From assembly GCA_003439945.1 (NCBI GenBank), contig QVRM01001369.1:67501-131500 (forward strand): 64,000 nt of DNA, given 5' to 3'. The translations under genes and the position numbers were made by a program. Under the pieces are notes generated by a model. That model was given only the letters and a program-made list of their open reading frames with translations, made no database searches and was not told the DNA's origin. Positions 60,121 through 64,000 of the stretch are shown here, piece by piece; positions within the stretch are counted from its first letter, which is position 1, and the number at the start of each line of letters is the position of its first letter. The stretch comes from Dermanyssus gallinae (taxonomy: Eukaryota; Arthropoda; Arachnida; Mesostigmata; Dermanyssidae).

Positions 60121-62364
60121 ACTTTTTTAAGTGCGTTTTATTTCTAATATATTATGTGTGTTACAATATTATATGGTTCGTACGGCTGTTAGCCCGTGCA
60201 TGCAACACTGGAAGTATAAAGGCTATCGAAAATAACAGGACTAGATATACTGAGCTTCGGGAAGGCTATAATGATTATTGTTTGATATATATATATATAG
60301 AGCTCGTATCTCGTATGCCAACTCAAGTCCCATTTATTTACTTTATACATTGTAAAATTGCAGTGATAAGGGCAATCCGTTCCGGTTATAAGAGTCAATG
60401 GTGCTCATTGTTATTTATCCATGTACGTTCGAAGATCTGCGTCGTCAGAAGAAAACGGAACTCGTTGTATCGTTGTTGCTAAGCAATAATCCAAGGCCGA
60501 TTCTCTATGGCTCCGGTTTATTCTGTGCATTCCGTCCCGATTCCACCCTATGACAACGCAGAAATCATCGGCTAACATTTGGTCGGAGTTCGGTCGCACT
60601 CGTATCGTCCAATACAAAACGAACAATAGTACTATATACTCCACCAAGGTTTCACGACGAAAGGCAGTAAACATCACTTAAATTTCACAAATGTAACAAA
60701 TACTCTTATATTAGAAAGCTGCGCTCCGATCGAAATTCCGTTGTAAAACGCCGCCTTTCTCATGGCGCCTGCTCCGACGAGGCCCTAAACGTCTCACATG
60801 CCGGTATCGCTAAAGTCAGTTGCGGGACGAGCCAGATGATCGCCGCCGTTGGAACTAAAGTTGCTATTGTCACCTCAGCTAGGCTGTTGCACTGTTGTTG
60901 ACTAACTGACGTTTAGTGAAGTTGCGGGTTATTCCGTGTTGGCTTCTGTTAGCCACTGGGAACCGCTCTATCTCCCATACCTACCTATCTCCCAAACACG
61001 CCCATACCTATGCAGACCCTGGGGCCTCATGCTTCTACCTTTACCCAGCGCGCCACAGTGTTAAGCTAGAAAGCCAGATGGTTTCGCGCTGCAGACTGGG
61101 ACGGTCGGTTGTTTCAGATGTTCCAGTTCAGAACGGATACACACGATGTCTGCCATGCTAGCTCGCTGGCGTTGTGGGCGCGCTACGAGCGATTAGACTG
61201 CAAATGCGGGGCCAAGTGGAGCCATTCGGATCAACCTGGCTTGATCCGAATGGCTTCACTGATACATCAGAGCTATCAGTCTAGCCCATTTCGAGTCGCA
61301 TTCCTGGGCACACTAAAGTCAAACTTAATCCGTGATAGTTACATCGGATGGTTAAACATAGATCCTGTAGGGGGAACGAACCGCCTCGAAACGAACCTGC
61401 CACAGTTCTCGATATGCTAGCAATGTTAAGGGAAGCTTCGCATCTCCAGAAACATAGAATTACAAGCTCTTAAGGTTATACGTTGAGAATTGTTTGCCAA
61501 ATTATCGACAAAAAAACAAGGCAAGCAAACAGTCACTTTTCAAAGACTTCGATGCAATGCGGGTGCATAAGTATGCTGGCATTATTGCTAACAATACTGA
61601 ACAACTGTTGTTTTGATGCAACTCAAAATCATGTTGATTGTGTTTACTATAGTTTTTTTTGTACAACATTAACTGCTAAATACATTAGTAACCACTTCTA
61701 CTATCTAAATTGGCTGATTCGATGTCATCCAGCCTTACGAGAAATTACTGCGCGGCTAAAAGGATATGTCATCGGGATCTATTCAAAATGTGACGTGTCG
61801 GAATTGAACCTACGAAAACTTTTAATGTAAAAGTTGCGGGCTGGCTCCCCGAAACATCCCACTGAAATTATAAAATATAATACGTGTTGGAGTATACGAC
61901 TTTACAAATAGGAATGTTACAAATACTTGTCTCTTGAATACATTCAAGACAATCCAAGGGCCATGGCCTCCGATGGAGTGCACTACGGGGAGGTAAATGC
62001 TGTGCTAGCGGCACGGCCAATTGGAAAAAGGGTGTGCAATTGGCTCAATGTTGGGCCTATTATAGTTAAAGTAGTCAATGCGCAAGTAGGATATAGGGGA
62101 ACGGAACACGGTAGGAAAAACGCAGACGTGGAATCAACAAAATCGGGGCAGCGCACCGGAAGTGCGAGCCCCTTAATTTTTTTCTGGCACGCGGTATGGG
62201 CATTTAAACGAGGGGAAACAGTAGGGTACTGACATAGACAAACATTGGAGGTCATCAGACGGTTGGCTATTAGTGGCATCGAGAAGAGGAGATAAAGGTT
62301 GACATAAGATGCAAAAGAGGAAGCAGGGCAAAAGGAAAGCGTAGGAGCAATGCTCCTTTCGAAC
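60121..62364. other. No recognisable gene; possible LINE 5' region at right
   Basis: Contains a 20-bp hairpin (61216-61259). A 101-codon ATG-less or weakly initiated frame at 61927-62232 lies directly before the LINE endonuclease and might be part of its ORF1 or 5' region, but no zinc-knuckle or coiled coil could be seen. Confidence 0.4.
61216..61259. repeat. 20-bp stem hairpin
   Basis: Arms 61216-61235 and 61240-61259 pair at 18-19 of 20 positions around a 4-nt loop; core AGCCATTCGGATCAA. Confidence 0.88.
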
Positions 62365-64000
62365 GGGTTGCCATGTTAAATATGAGAGGAGGGAGGCGAA
62401 GAGGAAAGTGAGAAAAACTATATAAATTACTAAAAATAAGGTATGTCAATATCATAATAGTAACGGAAACGCATTTGTGTGGGACGCCGGATTTTAAGGG
62501 ATACAATTGGTATGGTACATATCGGAATATGGGGTATGGACAATGGAGAAAACAGGTTTGGGGGAGTTGGAATAATAACCAGAGATGCTATTTCATACGA
62601 AGAAGTTAGGAATGACAAAATGAAGGATCTGGTGGTTATAGAGATACACCTGGAAGGTGCATACATATGGGCATCTATAGCGGTATACAGAGTAATTGAG
62701 GAATATCAGGATAAAGGAGAGATATTATGTCTGGGAGATTGAAATACACATATCGAACAGTCGTATAGACGAAAAGACAGAGCGGGCAGAAGACTGACAA
62801 CTAGCAGAGTTGAGTGAGGCCCAAATTTTATATTTGGACCCGCGGGTATAGGGGCGATATACGTACTCACAGGGGGATAAAAAGTCATACGTAGATTATG
62901 TACTGACGAAGGGTAAAATAGATACATGGGTAGAGGAAATCAGGCTAGATGAAGAGAAAATATACAATGCTGGAGGTGATCATAATTGGGTAGAAGTGAG
63001 CGGAAGGAAGAAGAAACCGGGGCGCGTAGTTGTACAGAAAAAATTTTGGATAAACACAAATAGGTGCAAAAAGTAGAATACATAAAACAGCTCTTAGTGG
63101 CAAGTGGGGAAAGGCTGGTAGACGAAATGCATAGACATATTAAGGACGCATATGACAATTGCTGTAAGATAGGGAAGGACATTTAAAAGGAAGGAGAACG
63201 AGGGTGGTGGAATAATCAATTGAATAAGGCAATCATGGAGCGGAAAAGATGGAGTAAGAAGCATAGAAAGTAATGGAAAGGGACACAGACAAGGCAGAAA
63301 AGTATTAAGCAAATTACAGGAAAACCAAGAATAAAGCTCAAATGTTAATACAAGATGCAATTAAAAATGCAGACGAGAGAGAATTTAACAGGATTTTGGA
63401 GCCCCCAAGAGCCAGTGAGAAAAACAGTTTTGGAACTATGTCGGACAGGAAAAAACTAGGATAACAAATAACGTCCAGGATAGAACATACACAATAGATG
63501 AAATGAACCCGCGTTACAAGCACTATTTTTGCGCACGACTAGCGTAAACAGTGTAGAAAGTACGAGAACTAGCACGGAGATTACAACCACAGCAGATGAG
63601 ATCGAAGGCGTGGTAAAGAAAATTAATAAAAAACGGCGTGTGGTCTTGACGGGATTTTGGAAATTATCGAGGCGTTGGCAAAGGATTACACGTTTTATCT
63701 AACGAAGCAATTTAATAATATACTTAAAAGGGGACGAATCCTAGAGGGTTGGCGCAAGGGAAGAGTTTCTCTTCGTCCCAAGGAGGGGGTAGATAATGAC
63801 ACTTTACAGAACAGGCGTATCGAATATTTATGCAGGTGTTTAAGAGTAGAGTGCAGAGTATTCTGGAGACAAATAAGAAACTAGGAGAATGGCAGGGCGG
63901 ATTTAGGAAAGGGTATAGGCTAGGTGATCATCTTTTTTATGAAGTCAGGCTGTGGAAACATCGATATTGCAGGGACAAAGGTGTGTTGCAGGATTTTTAG
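62365..64000 (+). mobile_element. Degraded LINE (endonuclease plus reverse transcriptase start), cut by window edge
   Basis: Apurinic-type endonuclease and the start of a reverse transcriptase, in several frames. 62367: VAMLNMRG (N-terminal strand). 62463: IIIVTETHLCG (catalytic glutamate region). 62550: GGVGIITRDA. 62720: ILCLGD-stop-NTHI (GDFNAH motif with the aromatic residue turned to TGA at 62740-62742). 62880: YVDYVLTKGKIDTWV. 62975: GGDHNWVEVSG (catalytic DH). Then a GWWNNQLNKAIMERKRW linker, and from 63640 GLDGILEIIEALAKD, FNNILKRGRILEGWRKGRV and GFRKGYRLGDHLF of the reverse transcriptase fingers. Multiple stops and frameshifts make it non-functional. It is a different lineage from the LINE at 28-30 kb. 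Confidence 0.85.

Overview
This is a 64-kb piece of a eukaryotic (metazoan) genome. There is no operon structure, and long gene-free stretches are filled with TA, CAG, CAA and CT microsatellites, mariner DNA transposons, non-LTR (LINE) retrotransposons, tRNA-derived SINE-like sequences and large fold-back elements. This mixture is typical of an arthropod. A mite or tick is plausible, because the LINE type with the C-terminal DGxTLVPW-like tail and several mariner subfamilies occur there, but the sequence alone does not name the species. No complete host gene could be recognised.

Layout. 0-4.5 kb: no gene. 4.5-5.1 kb: LINE C-terminal fragment (+) running into a TA tract. 8.9-9.8 kb: internally deleted mariner (-), with a second mariner fossil beside it. 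12.9-18.2 kb: GC-richer, triplet-repeat-rich DNA with unassigned coding-like frames and many TA tracts. 19.9-20.8 kb: the most exon-like host sequence. 22-24 kb and 27 kb: further GC-rich, repeat-rich patches; the 27.4-27.8 kb patch shows coding-like composition in three successive frames. 28.3-30.5 kb: LINE reverse transcriptase with its 3' tail (+). 31-34.4 kb: a nested block consisting of a duplicated repeat, a 1.07-kb palindromic fold-back element, and a full-length but dead mariner that splits the second repeat copy. 35.1-37.7 kb: SINE-like sequence, a second LINE tail (-) and a degraded mariner (-). 43.0-44.7 kb: mariner N-terminal fossil and a second, nearly perfect fold-back element. 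45.5 kb: tRNA-headed SINE-like sequence (+). 49.46-50.78 kb: full-length mariner (-) whose only clear coding lesions are two homopolymer indels. 53.1-53.5 kb: degraded third fold-back copy. 54-56 kb: dense CAA, TG, CAT and CT repeats. 60 kb: mariner fossil. 62.4-64 kb: degraded LINE endonuclease/reverse transcriptase that runs off the window.

The most interesting content is the fold-back family: about 1.07 kb, two roughly 510-bp arms around a conserved 50-nt CpG-rich loop, flanked by TA, with arms more alike within a copy than between copies. The mariner load is also notable: seven recognisable or probable copies, several of them clearly different subfamilies, in 64 kb. Nothing here forms a metabolic or defence pathway; the annotation is essentially a record of transposon insertion, deletion, nesting and microsatellite growth in what is probably intergenic or intronic DNA.
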